Below, piece by piece: positions 27,614 to 36,042 of a DNA stretch of 64,000 nucleotides. The first letter of the stretch is position 1, and each line of letters begins with the position of its first letter. The notes under the pieces were generated by a model, which had not been told where the DNA came from, searched no databases, and saw only the letters and a list, made by a program, of their open reading frames with translations. This DNA is from Bradyrhizobium diazoefficiens. GTDB taxonomy: Bacteria > Pseudomonadota > Alphaproteobacteria > Rhizobiales > Xanthobacteraceae. Where the stretch lies: the NCBI RefSeq assembly GCF_018129965.1, contig NZ_JAFCKW010000001.1, positions 1 through 64,000 on the forward strand. Reading direction: 5' to 3'. A program made the position numbers and the translations under genes.

Positions 27614-28888
27614 ATGAACATCCAAGCGCCGGTAAAAGTCGACAAGGCCGAACGCATGCGCAGGGCTCGCGAGGAGGCCTATGCGACGCCGCTGTCGCAG
27701 TTTCACCCGGGCGCGCCCAGGCTGTTCCAGGACGATACGCTGTGGCCGTGGTTCGAACGGCTGCGCAAGGAAGAACCGGTGCATTACTGCACCAACGCGC
27801 CGATCGAGCCGTACTGGTCGGTGGTGAAGTACGACGACATCATGCATGTCGACACCAATCACGGCATCTTCTCGTCGGACTCGACGCTCGGCGGCATCGG
27901 GATCCGCGACGTGCCGCAGGGCTATGACTGGCCGAGCTTCATCGCGATGGACCAGCCGCGTCATTCGTCGCAGCGCAAGACGGTGTCGCCGATGTTCACG
28001 CCGGCGCATCTGGACGAGCTGGCCAAACTGATCCGGCAGCGCTCACAGACCGTGCTCGACAATCTGCCGCGCAACGAGACCTTCAACTTCGTCGAGCGCG
28101 TCTCGATCGAGCTGACGACGCAGATGCTGGCGACCCTGTTCGACTTCCCCTGGGAGGAGCGGCGCAAGCTGACGCGCTGGTCGGATGTCGCGACCGCGCT
28201 GCCCAAGAGCGGCATCGTCGCCTCGGCCGAAGAGCGCCGCCGCGAGATGGACGAATGCTACGCCTACATGTCGAAGCTCTGGAACGAGCGCGTCAATTCG
28301 GCGCCGCGCAACGACCTGCTGTCGCTGATGGCGCACAATGACGCTACGCGTCACATGGACCCCGACAACCTCATGGGCAACATCATCCTGCTCATCGTCG
28401 GCGGCAACGACACCACGCGCAACACCATGACCGGTTCGGTGCTGGCGCTGAACGAGAATCCAGAGCAGTACGACAAGCTGCGCGCCCATCCGGAGCTGAT
28501 CGACTCCATGGTGCCGGAGGTGATCCGCTGGCAGACGCCGCTGGCGCATATGCGCCGCACCGCGCTCCAGGACACCGAAATCGGCGGCAAGTCCATCAAG
28601 AAGGGCGACCGCGTCGTGATGTGGTACGTCTCCGGCAACCGCGACGAGGACATGTTCGAGGCGCCGAACGACTTCATCATCGACCGCCCGCGCCCGCGCA
28701 CCCACCTCTCTTTCGGCTTCGGCATTCACCGCTGCGTCGGCATGCGCCTCGCGGAGCTACAGCTCAAGATCGTCTGGGAAGAGATGCTGAAGCGGTTCGA
28801 CCGGATCGAGGTGGTCGGCGAGCCCAAGCGGATCTATTCGAGCTTCATCAAGGGGTATGAGTCGCTGCCGGTGCGAATTCCGGGGTAG
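27614..28888 (+). CDS. cytochrome P450, CYP153-like (second of tandem pair)
   Basis: A protein of 424 residues with the same architecture as its neighbour: I-helix LIVGGNDTTRN, VIRWQTPLAHMRR, VSGNRDEDMFEAPNDFIIDRPRPR, and haem Cys374 in FGFGIHRCVGMRLAE. Much of the sequence is identical to the upstream P450, including VSIELTTQMLA.LFDFPW and VVGEPKR.YSSF.KG, so the pair arose by tandem duplication. The N-terminus and the stretch around the B-C loop differ most, which could give a different substrate range. The ATG at 27614 is preceded by a GGAG-containing segment. Confidence 0.88.
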   Translation: MNIQAPVKVDKAERMRRAREEAYATPLSQFHPGAPRLFQDDTLWPWFERLRKEEPVHYCTNAPIEPYWSVVKYDDIMHVDTNHGIFSSDSTLGGIGIRDVPQGYDWPSFIAMDQPRHSSQRKTVSPMFTPAHLDELAKLIRQRSQTVLDNLPRNETFNFVERVSIELTTQMLATLFDFPWEERRKLTRWSDVATALPKSGIVASAEERRREMDECYAYMSKLWNERVNSAPRNDLLSLMAHNDATRHMDPDNLMGNIILLIVGGNDTTRNTMTGSVLALNENPEQYDKLRAHPELIDSMVPEVIRWQTPLAHMRRTALQDTEIGGKSIKKGDRVVMWYVSGNRDEDMFEAPNDFIIDRPRPRTHLSFGFGIHRCVGMRLAELQLKIVWEEMLKRFDRIEVVGEPKRIYSSFIKGYESLPVRIPG

Positions 28889-29245
28889 ACTCGATCCTCC
28901 GTCATTGCCAGCGTAGCGAAGCCATCCAGACTGTCTCCGCGAAGGGACTTCTGGATTGCTTCGCTACGCTCGCAATGACGGATACTGGATACAGTGCGCG
29001 TCGAACGCGCAGTGCCGCCGCCCGGCACATTGCGGGATGGCAGGTCGCGCCAGATGAAGGCACGAGGCCAAGCCACCCGATTTGCCGCGCAACGGGACGT
29101 GCTGCAGTGCCGGAAATCCACGCTTGCCAAGCCGGGACGGCTATTCCATAGGCTATGGCAAATGCGCATAGGGACCGGCGTCGTTTTCACGACGCCCAGC
29201 GACGGCCAGGCGTTATCTTCGCCGCCGCAGCAATTGGGAAACGCC
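28889..29245. repeat. gene-free stretch with family A repeat upstream of the acyl-CoA dehydrogenase
   Basis: Bases 28900-28980 are a family A repeat (CGTCATTGCCAGCGTAGCG at the left, CGCTACGCTCGCAATGACG at the right), matching 7366-7445. From 28981 to 29245 no gene is convincing. This part presumably holds the promoter for the acyl-CoA dehydrogenase operon, but no boxes are obvious. Confidence 0.7.
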
Positions 29246-30415
29246 ATGACTGAAGACCATCACACCGAAGATCACGCCGACATCCGCGACGCCGTCGCCA
29301 AGCTCTGCGCGCAGTTTCCCGGCGAATACTGGCGCAAGCTCGATCGCGAGATGGCCTACCCCAAGGCCTTCGTCGACGCGCTGACAGAGGCCGGCTACCT
29401 CTCGGTGCTGATCCCCGAGGAATATGGCGGGGCGGGGCTGAAGCTGTCCGCGGCCGCGGCGATCCTCGAGGAGATCCAGCGCGCGGGCTGCAACGGAGGC
29501 GGCTGCCATGCCCAGATGTACACGATGGGCACCGTGCTGCGGCACGGCAGCGACGAGCAGAAGGCGAAATATCTGCCGAAGGTCGCCAGCGGCGAATTGC
29601 GCCTGCAGGCGTTCGGCGTCACCGAGCCGACCAGCGGCACCGACACGACCTCGCTGAAGACCTTCGCGCGTAAGGACGGCAATGCCGGCTACGTCGTCAA
29701 CGGCCAGAAGATCTGGACCAGCCGCGCCGAGCATTCCGATTTGATGCTGCTGCTAGCGCGGACCACGCCGAAGGACGAGGTCAAGAAGCGCACCGACGGG
29801 CTCTCGGTCTTCATCGTCGACATGCGCGAGGCCAGGAACAAGGGCCTCGAGATCCGCCCGATCCGCACCATGATGAACCACGCCACCACCGAAGTGTTCT
29901 TCACCGACATGAAAGTGCCGGCGGAGAATTTGATCGGCGAGGAAGGCAAGGGCTTTCGCTACATCCTCTCCGGCATGAATGCCGAGCGCATCCTGATCGC
30001 AGCCGAATGCATCGGCGACGCCAAATGGTTCATCGCCAAGGCCACGAATTACGCCAAGGAGCGCAGCGTGTTCGGCCGGCCGATCGGCCAGAACCAGGGC
30101 ATCCAGTTCCCGATCGCCAAGGCCTATGCCGCGATGCGCGCGGCCGAGCTGATGGTGAAGGAAGCCACGCGCAAATACGAGGCCGGCCTCGATTGCGGCG
30201 CGGAAGCCAACATGGCCAAGATGCTGGCGGCCGATGCGTCCTGGGAGGCGGCCAATGCTTGCGTCCAGACCCATGGCGGCTTCGGCTTTGCCGAGGAATA
30301 CGACGTCGAGCGCAAATTCCGCGAGACGCGGCTCTACCAGGTCGCGCCGATCTCGACCAATCTCGTGCTCTCCTTCGTTGCCAAGCATGTGCTCGGCATG
30401 CCGCGCTCGTACTGA
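29246..30415 (+). CDS. acyl-CoA dehydrogenase
   Basis: An FAD enzyme of 389 residues that introduces a 2,3-double bond into an acyl-CoA. It has all three ACAD domains: an N-terminal helical domain with VLIPEEYGGAGL, the FAD/substrate segment AFGVTEPTSGTDTTSLKT, KIWTSRAEHSD, and a C-terminal domain with KERSVFGRPIGQNQGIQFPIA and THGGFGFAEEYDVERKFRE. It is the first gene of a tight three-gene run (10 and 15 bases to the next starts) with a CoA-transferase and a hydratase, pointing to degradation of a CoA-activated acid. Confidence 0.9.
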   Translation: MTEDHHTEDHADIRDAVAKLCAQFPGEYWRKLDREMAYPKAFVDALTEAGYLSVLIPEEYGGAGLKLSAAAAILEEIQRAGCNGGGCHAQMYTMGTVLRHGSDEQKAKYLPKVASGELRLQAFGVTEPTSGTDTTSLKTFARKDGNAGYVVNGQKIWTSRAEHSDLMLLLARTTPKDEVKKRTDGLSVFIVDMREARNKGLEIRPIRTMMNHATTEVFFTDMKVPAENLIGEEGKGFRYILSGMNAERILIAAECIGDAKWFIAKATNYAKERSVFGRPIGQNQGIQFPIAKAYAAMRAAELMVKEATRKYEAGLDCGAEANMAKMLAADASWEAANACVQTHGGFGFAEEYDVERKFRETRLYQVAPISTNLVLSFVAKHVLGMPRSY

Positions 30416-30425
30416 GGCGGCAACC

Positions 30426-31526
30426 ATGGGCGCACTGGACGGGATCAGGGTGATTGCGGTCGAGCAGGCGGTGGCAGCGCCGTTCTGCTCCTCGCGCCTC
30501 GCGGATGCCGGCGCGGAGGTCATCAAGATCGAGCGGCCCGAGGGCGATTTCGCCCGCGGCTATGACGCAGCGGCGAAGGGCCAGAGCAGCTATTTCGTCT
30601 GGCTCAACCGCGGCAAGCAATCGGTGGTGGTGGATCTCGCGACCAAGGAAGGCTGCGCCGAGCTGGAGAAGCTGATCGCCAGCGCCGACGTGCTGATCCA
30701 GAACCTCAAGCCGGGCTCGATGGACAAGCTCGGTTTTTCGCGCGAGCGGCTTTTGAAGGATTATCCTCGGCTGATCTCCTGCACCATCACCGGCTATGGC
30801 GACACCGGCCCCTATGCGAGCCGCAAGGCCTATGATCTCCTGATCCAGGCCGAGAGCGGGCTTGCCTCGATCACCGGCAATCCCGACGGCGCCTCGCGAG
30901 TCGGCATGTCCATCGTCGATGTCGCAACCGGCGCGACCGCGCATGCCGCGATCCTGGAAGCGCTGATCGGGCGCGGGCGCACCGGCAAGGGCGCCGACAT
31001 CCGCATCTCCATGTTCGACGTGATGGCCGATTGGTGCACCGTGCCGCTGCTCAACTCCGAGGCCGGCAATCCGCCCAGGCGCATGGGCCTGCGCCATCCC
31101 TCGATTGCGCCCTATGGCGTGTTCACCTCGAAGGACGGCAAGGACATCCTGATCTCGATCCAGAGCGAGCGCGAGTGGAAGACGCTCTGCGCCAAGGTGC
31201 TGGACCAACCCGATCTGCCCGCCGATCCCCGCGTCGCCAACATGGTCGAGCGCGTGCGCAACCGTGACTTCACCGACTCGACGGTGGCCGACGCCTTCGG
31301 CAGGATGACGCGCGACGAGCTCTTGAAGCGGCTGTCGGATGCCGACATCGCGTTTGCGGAGGTCAACACCATGGCGGACCTCACCACCCATCCGCATCTG
31401 CGCCGCATCGAGGTCGACACGCCGAACGGGCCCGTCAGCTATCCCGCACCGGCGCCGATCATCGTCGGCGAGACGCGCAGCTACGGTGCCGTCCCCGCGA
31501 TCGGCGAAAAACCGGCAAAGACATAA
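30426..31526 (+). CDS. CaiB/BaiF (class III) CoA-transferase
   Basis: A protein of 366 residues that transfers CoA between acids. It begins LDGIRVIAVEQAVAAPFCSSRLADAGAEVIKIERPEGD, the family signature. Asp165 in SIVDVATG matches the catalytic Asp of formyl-CoA transferase, and GRGRTGKGADIRISMFD follows. It lies between an acyl-CoA dehydrogenase and a MaoC-type hydratase, so it probably activates the acid handled by the operon, using a donor such as succinyl-CoA. The exact substrate is not visible. Confidence 0.88.
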   Translation: MGALDGIRVIAVEQAVAAPFCSSRLADAGAEVIKIERPEGDFARGYDAAAKGQSSYFVWLNRGKQSVVVDLATKEGCAELEKLIASADVLIQNLKPGSMDKLGFSRERLLKDYPRLISCTITGYGDTGPYASRKAYDLLIQAESGLASITGNPDGASRVGMSIVDVATGATAHAAILEALIGRGRTGKGADIRISMFDVMADWCTVPLLNSEAGNPPRRMGLRHPSIAPYGVFTSKDGKDILISIQSEREWKTLCAKVLDQPDLPADPRVANMVERVRNRDFTDSTVADAFGRMTRDELLKRLSDADIAFAEVNTMADLTTHPHLRRIEVDTPNGPVSYPAPAPIIVGETRSYGAVPAIGEKPAKT

Positions 31527-31541
31527 CAAGAGCGAGGCGCC

Positions 31542-32393
31542 ATGACCGAAAAGCTCGACATCGATCATTTGCGGCAATGGATCGGCCGCAGCACGGAGGC
31601 GACCGACATCGTCACCGCGCAGCTCGTCATGGGGCTGCGCGCGACGCTGTTCCAGGAGGTCGGGGAGCCCAAAAAGGGCGACGCCGCGCCGTTCACGGTG
31701 CATTGGTGCCTGGCGCAGCCGGTGTTTCCGATGTCGATGCTCGGGCCCGACGGCCACCCAACCCGCGGCGGCTTCCTGCCGCCGGTGCCGCTGCCGCGCC
31801 GGATGTGGGCCGGCGGCGAGATCGAGTTTTTGCAGCCGCTGCAGGTTGGCGATGAATCCACTCGCACCTCGCGCATTGCCGACGTGCAGGTGAAATCAGG
31901 CTCGACCGGCACGCTGTGCTTCGTCTCGGTCGAGCACAGCATCTCTTCGCCGCGCGGGGTGGCCATCCGCGAGCGTCAGGACATCGTCTATCGCGAGATG
32001 ACGAGCAGCGCGCCTGCGAGCGCCAAGGCCCCGCCTCCACCGCTCAAGGCGCAGCATCGCGAAACGCATGTCTCCGATCCCGTGCTGCTGTTTCGCTATT
32101 CGGCGCTGACCTTCAACGGCCACCGCATCCATTACGACCGCGACTATGTCACCAAGGTCGAGGGCTATCCGGGCCTGATCTTCCACGGGCCGTTGCAGGC
32201 CGCGCTGATCATCGAGATGGCGGCGAAACTGCGCGGCGGCAAGGCGCCGAAGAAGTTCACCTACCGCGGCCTGCAGCCGCTGTTCGAAGGCACCGAGTTC
32301 TCCATCAACGCCAACGAGACCGCCGATGGCATGGAGCTGTGGACCGCGAATGCGGAGGGACAGCCGACCATGAAGGGCACGGCGGTGTGGTGA
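31542..32393 (+). CDS. MaoC-like (FAS1-type) acyl-CoA hydratase, mesaconyl/itaconyl-CoA hydratase-like
   Basis: A double hot-dog hydratase of 283 residues. The N-terminal half has the FAS1-type dehydratase pattern (FTVHWCLAQPVFP, LPRRMWAGGEIEFLQPLQVGD). The C-terminal half carries the hydratase-2 catalytic segment FRYSALTFNGHRIHYDRDY followed by GLIFHGPLQAAL. This layout is shared with mesaconyl-C4-CoA hydratase and bacterial itaconyl-CoA hydratase, which likewise occur next to CaiB transferases. Third gene of the operon, 15 bases after the transferase. Confidence 0.82.
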   Translation: MTEKLDIDHLRQWIGRSTEATDIVTAQLVMGLRATLFQEVGEPKKGDAAPFTVHWCLAQPVFPMSMLGPDGHPTRGGFLPPVPLPRRMWAGGEIEFLQPLQVGDESTRTSRIADVQVKSGSTGTLCFVSVEHSISSPRGVAIRERQDIVYREMTSSAPASAKAPPPPLKAQHRETHVSDPVLLFRYSALTFNGHRIHYDRDYVTKVEGYPGLIFHGPLQAALIIEMAAKLRGGKAPKKFTYRGLQPLFEGTEFSINANETADGMELWTANAEGQPTMKGTAVW

Positions 32394-32408
32394 GGCGCTG
32401 CTGTTAGA

Positions 32409-32513
32409 CCCTCACCCTGAGGAGCGCGCCCTTCGCGCGCGTCTCGAAGGGCGAGGCCACCAGATGGGCCTTCATCCTTCGAGACGCGCGAAGACGCGTT
32501 CCTCAGGATGAGG
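32409..32513. repeat. family D palindromic repeat, copy 1
   Basis: CCTCACCCTGAGGAGCGCGCC at the left and a right arm ending TTCCTCAGGATGAGG, with CGTCTCGAAGGGCGAGG and CATCCTTCGAGACGCGCG between. It matches the CATCCTGAGG/CTTCGAGG framework at 48158 and 53719. It lies right after the hydratase stop. Confidence 0.75.
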
Positions 32514-32536
32514 CATAGACAGGGGGACGGAAAACC

Positions 32537-34159
32537 ATGTCCAAGAACGGCAAGACCGGCAGCAAATCCGTCACCGTCAAGCAGGCGGCCCTCGACCTGC
32601 TGCGCTCTTTCGGCATCGACAGGGTGTTCGGCAATCCCGGCTCGACCGAGCTGCCGTTCCTGAGCGACTGGCCTGACGACATCGACTACGTTCTGGCGCT
32701 GCAGGAGGCCTCCGCCGTGGGCATGGCCGACGGTTACGCGCAGGCGACGCGGAATGCCGGCTTCGTCAACCTGCATTCGGCGGCCGGCGTCGGCAACGCC
32801 CTCGGCAATATCTACACCGCGCATCGCAACCAGACGCCGCTGGTGATCACCGCGGGCCAGCAGGCGCGCTCGATCCTGCCCTTGCAGGCGTTCCTCTATG
32901 CGGAGCGCGCGTCGGAGTTTCCCAGGCCTTACGTGAAATACAGCGTCGAGCCGGCGCGGCCCGAGGACGTGCCGGCCGCGATCGCGCGCGCCTATTACAC
33001 GGCGATACAGCCGCCGTGCGGACCGACCTTCGTGTCGATCCCGGTCGACGATTGGGCGCATGCCTGTGCGCCGGTCGAGGCGCGCAAGGTCAGCCGCGAG
33101 ATCGGGCCCGAGCCTGAGGCCATGAAAGCGCTGGTCGCGGCGCTCGGCTCAGCAAAGCAGCCTGCCCTTGTCGTCGGCCCCGGCATCGACCGCGCCGGCG
33201 CGGTCGACCTGATGGTGCGCGTCGCCGAGAAGGCCAAGGCGAGCGTCTGGGTGAGCCCGTTCTCGGCGCGATGCTCGTTCCCCGAGCGGCATCCGCAATT
33301 CGCGGGCTTCCTGCACGCCTCGCCGGCGCAACTCTCCGATGCGCTGCGTGAGCATGATGTGGTCGTGGTCATCGGCGCGCCGGTGTTCACCTTCCATGTC
33401 GAGGGCCATGCCGCGATCTTCGACGACGGCGCGACCATCTTCCAGATCACCGATGATCCGGATGCTGCGGCGGTGACGCCGGTCGGCACCAGCATCGTCG
33501 CAACGATGAAGCCGGCGCTGGGCCTGCTGCTTGACCTTCTGCCGGAGACCAAGCGCGCAACGCCAAAGGGCCGCACACTGCCGCCGGCACCGCAGGCCGC
33601 CGATCCGCTGCCGGTGGAGTTCCTGCTGCACGCGCTGTCTCAGGCCATGCCCGATGGCGCCTCGCTAGTCGAGGAAGTGCCCTCGCACCGGCCGGCGATG
33701 CAGAAATTCATGCCGATGCGCGGCCAGGATTCCTTCTACACGATGTCCAGCGGCGGCCTCGGCTATTCGCTGCCCGCCGCCGTCGGCATGGCGCTCGGCA
33801 AGCCGAACAGCCGCACCGTCTGCCTGATCGGCGACGGCTCGGCGATGTATTCGGTCCAGGCGCTATGGACTGCAGCGCAGCGCAAGCTGCCGCTCACCGT
33901 CGTCGTCATCAACAATTCCGGCTACGGCGCGATGCGCTCCTTCAGCCAGGTGATGCAGGTACGGAACGTGCCGGGGCTGGAACTGCCGGGGATCGATTTC
34001 GTGAAACTCGCGGAAGGCATGGGCTGCCATGCGGTGCGGGTGACGAAGGCGGCCGAGCTCGGCGAGGCGCTGAAGCGCGGGATGGCGTATGAGGGGACGA
34101 GCCTGATCGAGGTCGTGGTGGATTCGGCGGTGCCGGTGCTGTACGGGCAGAAGCATTGA
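32537..34159 (+). CDS. mdlC: benzoylformate decarboxylase-like thiamine-diphosphate enzyme
   Basis: A protein of 540 residues. The signature residues of Pseudomonas putida benzoylformate decarboxylase are all present: Ser36 in FGNPGSTELPF, Glu57 in LALQEASAVGMADGYA, His80 in NLHSAAGVGN (each offset by 10 from S26, E47 and H70) and a His at 287 in VFTFHVEG. The PP domain has GDGSAMYSVQALW and, about 25 residues later, VINNSGYGAM. It decarboxylates 2-oxo acids of the benzoylformate type to aldehydes; the true substrate may differ. It follows the acyl-CoA operon after a family D repeat and is convergent with an SDR gene. Confidence 0.85.
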   Translation: MSKNGKTGSKSVTVKQAALDLLRSFGIDRVFGNPGSTELPFLSDWPDDIDYVLALQEASAVGMADGYAQATRNAGFVNLHSAAGVGNALGNIYTAHRNQTPLVITAGQQARSILPLQAFLYAERASEFPRPYVKYSVEPARPEDVPAAIARAYYTAIQPPCGPTFVSIPVDDWAHACAPVEARKVSREIGPEPEAMKALVAALGSAKQPALVVGPGIDRAGAVDLMVRVAEKAKASVWVSPFSARCSFPERHPQFAGFLHASPAQLSDALREHDVVVVIGAPVFTFHVEGHAAIFDDGATIFQITDDPDAAAVTPVGTSIVATMKPALGLLLDLLPETKRATPKGRTLPPAPQAADPLPVEFLLHALSQAMPDGASLVEEVPSHRPAMQKFMPMRGQDSFYTMSSGGLGYSLPAAVGMALGKPNSRTVCLIGDGSAMYSVQALWTAAQRKLPLTVVVINNSGYGAMRSFSQVMQVRNVPGLELPGIDFVKLAEGMGCHAVRVTKAAELGEALKRGMAYEGTSLIEVVVDSAVPVLYGQKH

Positions 34160-34162
34160 CGG

Positions 34163-34299
34163 TGTCGTCCCTGCGAACGCAGGGAGCCATACCGCGTGAT
34201 GTACCGTTGAAAGCGCAGATGCTGGTACCGCAGGACACTGCCAGTCTTCGCCAAACGTCTCCCTGTGGTTATGGGTCCCCGCGTTCGCGGGAACGACAC
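34163..34299. repeat. family C palindromic repeat, copy 2
   Basis: Begins TGTCGTCCCTGCGAACGCAGGG 4 bases after the mdlC stop and ends CCCGCGTTCGCGGGAACGACA. It contains TCTTCGCCAAACGTCTCCCTG and TGGTTATGGGT as in the other family C copies. Confidence 0.8.
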
Positions 34300-34321
34300 C
34301 GAGTCTTGGCGCCTGTCTCAA

Positions 34322-35116
34322 CTACCTCCCGAACTCTTCCCGCATCTTCGCCTGGATCTTGGCCATGCCGCCGATCCAGCGGTCGTAGTTCTCGGTCTTC
34401 TTGCGCATGTAGCCGAGCACCTGGGGGTGCGGCAGGATCAGGAACGTCTCCTGATCGAGGCCGGCGAGCACGTCCTTTGCCACTTGCTCCGGCGTGAGAT
34501 CGCCGTCGCCGGATTGTGGGCCCTTGGGGATCGAGCGCAGCATGTTGGTGTCGACGCCCTGCGGGCATAGGATCGAGACCTTGATGTTGTCCGCCCGATG
34601 CGAGATCGCGAGGTTTTCAGCGAAGCCGACCGCGGCGTGCTTGGTGGTCGAATAGGCGGGGCTGCCGACCTGCGAGAGCAGGCCTGCGGCCGAGATCGTA
34701 TTGAGGAAATAGCCGCCGCCGCGCGCCTTCATGCGGGGGATCAGATGCCGCGCGGCATAGACGTGGGCCAAGACGTGGATCGCCCAGCTGCGCTGCCAGG
34801 GCTCATCCGAAGCGCCGCCGGCATTGACCGACATCGGATCGAAGCCGCCGCCGATGCCGGCATTGGAGCAGAACAAAGCGATGGGACCAAACTGCCGCTC
34901 GGTCTCCTCAATGACGTGCGCAATGTCCTTTTCCTGCGCGACGTCGCATTTGAACGCCGCGCCGTCCACCGTGGCGGCGACCGCCCTTGCATTGTCGGCG
35001 TCCATGTCGGCGACCACGACCTTGGCCGCGCCCGCCGCGTGAAAGGCCTCGCACATCGCCTTGCCGATGCCGTTGGCGCCGCCTGTGACGACCACGACCT
35101 TGCCGGTCACCTGCAT
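34322..35116 (-). CDS. short-chain dehydrogenase/reductase
   Basis: A classical SDR of 264 residues using NAD(P)H. It has the cofactor motif VTGGANGIGKAM, the CDVAQ acidic/adenine region, CSNAGIGG, and the catalytic Tyr155 and Lys159 in AYSTTKHAAVGF, with Ser in NTISAAG. ADMDADN after the second strand has an Asp, which favours NAD(H). The ATG at 35116 has GAGGAG 8 bases upstream. It is convergent with the benzoylformate decarboxylase-like gene. The substrate is unknown. Confidence 0.88.
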   Translation of the reverse strand: MQVTGKVVVVTGGANGIGKAMCEAFHAAGAAKVVVADMDADNARAVAATVDGAAFKCDVAQEKDIAHVIEETERQFGPIALFCSNAGIGGGFDPMSVNAGGASDEPWQRSWAIHVLAHVYAARHLIPRMKARGGGYFLNTISAAGLLSQVGSPAYSTTKHAAVGFAENLAISHRADNIKVSILCPQGVDTNMLRSIPKGPQSGDGDLTPEQVAKDVLAGLDQETFLILPHPQVLGYMRKKTENYDRWIGGMAKIQAKMREEFGR

Positions 35117-35165
35117 GCGACGTCTCCTCTTGTCTTGTTCTGCCTTGTCCCGCTTCGCGGAATGC

Positions 35166-35861
35166 TCAGCTCAACACGAGGTCGAGCACCGCTGTATAAT
35201 GGCACGCCGCACCGGCCAAGACAAAGCCGTGCCAGATCGCGTTCTGGAAACGCAGCCGCCGCCAAGCGTGGAAGATCACGCCGAAGCTGTAGAGCAGGCC
35301 GCCCGCGAGGATGAAACCCAGCACCAGCGCAGGCAGCGCCTTCACCACGGAATCGTAGAGCATGACGCCGCTCCATCCCATGGCAAGATAGATGCCGACG
35401 GCGACGCGGTCGAACCGGCCCGGAAAGCGAAGCTTCAGCACGATACCGAGAATCGCCACGCACCAGACGCAGACCAGCAGCGCCAGCGCGAACACGCTGT
35501 CCTTCACCTCCAGGATGAACGGCGTGTAGGTCGAGGCGATCAGGAGATAGATCGCGGAATGGTCGAACCGGCGCAGCAGCCATTTGACCGGCGAGACCGG
35601 CCAGAGATTATAGGTCGCCGACAGCACCAGCATCGAGAGCAGGCCGACGACATAGATCGAGACGCCGACGATGTCGGTCGTGTCGGCATAGACCACCGCA
35701 AGCACCACCAGGACCGTCGCGGCGACGATCCCGGACAGCACACCAATGGCGTGGATGATGCCGTCGGCGATCATTTCGGCGCGATCGTAGTGCCAGCCGA
35801 TCGCGTCGGCCGCGGCATGGACGGAGGTAGATGCAAGCTGCTTGAGTTGGAAGACGGTCAT
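35166..35861 (-). CDS. hemolysin III / PAQR family membrane protein
   Basis: A protein of 231 residues with seven hydrophobic segments. HlyIII signatures are ADGIIHAIGVLSGI near the N-terminus with a His, FDHSAIYLLIASTYTPFI in the middle, and the C-terminal IFHAWRRLRFQNAIWHGFVLAGAACHY with the conserved His residues that form the PAQR zinc site. These proteins are integral membrane hydrolase-like receptors or channels, and the bacterial role is poorly defined. The ATG is at 35861. It is divergent from ycjX across a 181-base gap. Confidence 0.88.
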   Translation of the reverse strand: MTVFQLKQLASTSVHAAADAIGWHYDRAEMIADGIIHAIGVLSGIVAATVLVVLAVVYADTTDIVGVSIYVVGLLSMLVLSATYNLWPVSPVKWLLRRFDHSAIYLLIASTYTPFILEVKDSVFALALLVCVWCVAILGIVLKLRFPGRFDRVAVGIYLAMGWSGVMLYDSVVKALPALVLGFILAGGLLYSFGVIFHAWRRLRFQNAIWHGFVLAGAACHYTAVLDLVLS

Positions 35862-36042
35862 GGCAATCCGTAAAGGCTAACGACAATGCCCTCTTCTATG
35901 GGTCTTCTCGTAGCGCCGCGTCGTTCGATCGATTGATTTGCAGACAATGGCGGTTGAAGTATGAAGCTTGATTTTCCCAATGCAATTGCCACTTTTGTGA
36001 ACAGTCTCACAGTTCCGCCCGCCCGGGATCGATCACGTTCAT

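Noticed and set aside
28994..29245. An 84-codon N-terminal extension of the acyl-CoA dehydrogenase
   Set aside because: The extra sequence is Arg-rich with no similarity to the family, and ACADs normally begin where the ATG at 29246 places the start.
30030..31757. 575-codon minus-strand open frame across the acyl-CoA dehydrogenase and CoA-transferase genes
   Set aside because: It spans two well-defined plus-strand genes and the gap between them; composition is that of a shadow frame.
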